Shown in pieces: positions 62,964 through 64,000 of a stretch of DNA of 64,000 nucleotides. Position 1 is the stretch's first letter. Every line of letters begins with the position of its first letter. The notes under the pieces are model-generated. The model saw only the letters and a program-made list of their open reading frames with translations. It was not told the DNA's origin and searched no databases. Location of the stretch: NCBI GenBank assembly GCA_014802105.1, contig JAAVCX010000007.1, positions 33,804-97,803 on the forward strand, given 5' to 3'. The position numbers were made by a program, and so were the translations under genes. Source of the DNA: Bacteroides sp. (GTDB lineage Bacteria > Bacteroidota > Bacteroidia > Bacteroidales > Muribaculaceae).

Positions 62964-63920
62964 ATGGAAAAAAAAGACAATTTTGAAGTATATAGTGCTC
63001 CTATACAGGGCCTCACAGAGTTGCCCTGGCGTACTTTCCATCGTCGTGTCTATGGTGACGGTGTGACGGCTTACCACACACCTTTCCTCAGGGTGGAACG
63101 CGGAGAGGTGCGTCTGCGCGATCTGAAAGCTCTGGAGTCGGAGATGAACGAGGGTGTTCCACTGATCCCTCAGATAATATTCCGTGATCTCAGAGAGTTT
63201 GAGATGCTTGTCGACAGTGTTGTCAAAGCGGGCTATCACACTACTGATATTAATATGGGGTGTCCGTTTCCTCCTCAGGTTCACCATGGGCGAGGAGCAG
63301 GCATGATGGCCAACCGCGAGTTGCTTTCGGCTCTCCCTGAGGTAATGGGAAGCCGTTATCCCGAGGTGAAGTTCACTCTGAAAATGAGACTCGGAGTTGA
63401 GCGTCCCGACGAGTGGCGTGAAGCTATCGATCTGATCAATGCGTTGCCCCTTGAGAGAGTGACTGTGCATCCGCGCACAGCTCGACAGCAGTATGGAGGC
63501 GAGTTGCATCTCGAGGAGTTTGGGGCTTTGCTCGAAGCGTCGACCCATCCGGTGGTCTATAACGGCGACATTGTGACTCCGGCCGATATTGACGCAATGA
63601 TAGAAAGATTTCCCGGCGTGGCCGGTGTCATGATAGGCCGTGGACTTTTTTCGCGTCCTTCGATAGTGGCTGAGTGGCGTGCAGGCTCTGGGCGCGATGA
63701 GGCTGAACGCGCCCGAGATATGCTTGAGCTTCACGGGCTGCTCTATGACTATTATACCGACAGAGTGAGTGGTGACGGTCAGCTGATGGGTAAACTCAAG
63801 CCTTTCTGGGATTATCTGGAGGGAGTGGATCGACGCACACTCAAGATGATGAAAAAGGCTGTGACCCTTCGCAAATATGACGAGGCTGTCGCTGCGATCG
63901 AGCGCGATCTCCTCGGCTGA
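62964..63920 (+). CDS. dus: tRNA-dihydrouridine synthase
   Basis: An FMN enzyme that reduces uridines in the D-loop of tRNA. The 318-aa TIM-barrel protein has YSAPIQGLTELPWR (FMN phosphate region), DINMGCPFPP with catalytic Cys100, FTLKMRLG, VTVHPRTARQQYGG and VMIGRGLFSRP. The family is clear, but whether it is the DusA, B or C type is not. ATG 62964 was taken, because a -7 promoter element lies within the longer frame. The last 80 bases of the window hold no further gene. Confidence 0.92.
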   Translation: MEKKDNFEVYSAPIQGLTELPWRTFHRRVYGDGVTAYHTPFLRVERGEVRLRDLKALESEMNEGVPLIPQIIFRDLREFEMLVDSVVKAGYHTTDINMGCPFPPQVHHGRGAGMMANRELLSALPEVMGSRYPEVKFTLKMRLGVERPDEWREAIDLINALPLERVTVHPRTARQQYGGELHLEEFGALLEASTHPVVYNGDIVTPADIDAMIERFPGVAGVMIGRGLFSRPSIVAEWRAGSGRDEAERARDMLELHGLLYDYYTDRVSGDGQLMGKLKPFWDYLEGVDRRTLKMMKKAVTLRKYDEAVAAIERDLLG

Positions 63921-64000
63921 GAGAGTAGGCGACAACGCCTGATTGAACATACAACACAGAACGTAGAGAAAAAAGTTTATATCATTTCAATATATAAATA

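Noticed and set aside
62928..63950. Long open frame (340 aa) opposite the dihydrouridine synthase gene
   Set aside because: The + strand gene has its catalytic Cys and FMN motifs; the reverse frame has no recognisable features.

Overview
The window looks like a chromosomal segment of a gut-type Bacteroidales bacterium, probably of the Muribaculaceae (Muribaculum/Duncaniella-like). This assignment is inferred from several things: a complete MoxR-DUF58-BatABCDE aerotolerance operon, PPi-dependent phosphofructokinase beside a class III fructose bisphosphatase, FadL-like and OmpW-like barrels, DUF4296 and DUF3332 proteins, secreted xylan and pectin enzymes, and promoters of the Bacteroidetes type (TTTG, about 19 bp, TAnnTTTG). 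No rRNA, tRNA, CRISPR array or transposase gene was recognised by eye.

Region 1 (1-10.3 kb) is the end of a cell-surface polysaccharide cluster on the + strand. It holds a membrane O-acyltransferase, a GT2, an EpsG-type polymerase, a GT4, a second GT2, a GT14 branching enzyme and a third GT2, followed by the dTDP-L-rhamnose genes rfbA-rfbC-rfbD-rfbB and a terminator. The first 6.7 kb are visibly richer in A+T than the rest. Two of its genes, the acyltransferase and the GT14 enzyme, are each interrupted by a run of nine G followed by TAAATCT. In both, the tract is one base out of register, and 10 (or 7) G would restore a full-length protein of the expected family. This pair looks like an ON/OFF switch by slipped-strand mispairing acting on two polysaccharide decorations, and it is the main find of the window.

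Region 2 (10.3-19.3 kb) holds a split ThrE/YjjPB-type exporter, an outer-membrane barrel, MltG, a MerR regulator, a small abundant-looking lipoprotein, and a fucose block (fucI, a RhaM-type mutarotase, fucP) without kinase or aldolase. Region 3 (18.9-33.7 kb) holds a His-rich small membrane protein with a TonB receptor, a CE12 esterase with a GH115 glucuronidase, priA, a VanZ-like protein, a DUF3332 protein, purM-mltF, a DUF2007-universal stress fusion and a small HTH protein. Region 4 (33.8-42.5 kb, - strand) is the Bat operon. Region 5 (42.9-51.3 kb) has pfp and fbp converging on shared terminators, then a GH43-GH10 pair; the GH10 enzyme has a beta-solenoid-like front part and a T9SS-like C-terminal signal. 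Region 6 (51.7-64 kb) has ileS, a DksA-like regulator, lspA, a DUF4296 lipoprotein, a Pif1-TPR helicase, a FadL-like protein, a Trp/Gly/Pro-repeat secreted protein and a dihydrouridine synthase.

Three intergenic inverted-repeat elements (16.83, 28.60 and 51.31 kb) appear to be members of a dispersed palindromic family. Starts were chosen by eye; where the longest frame begins at TTG or overlaps a neighbour, the in-frame ATG was preferred.
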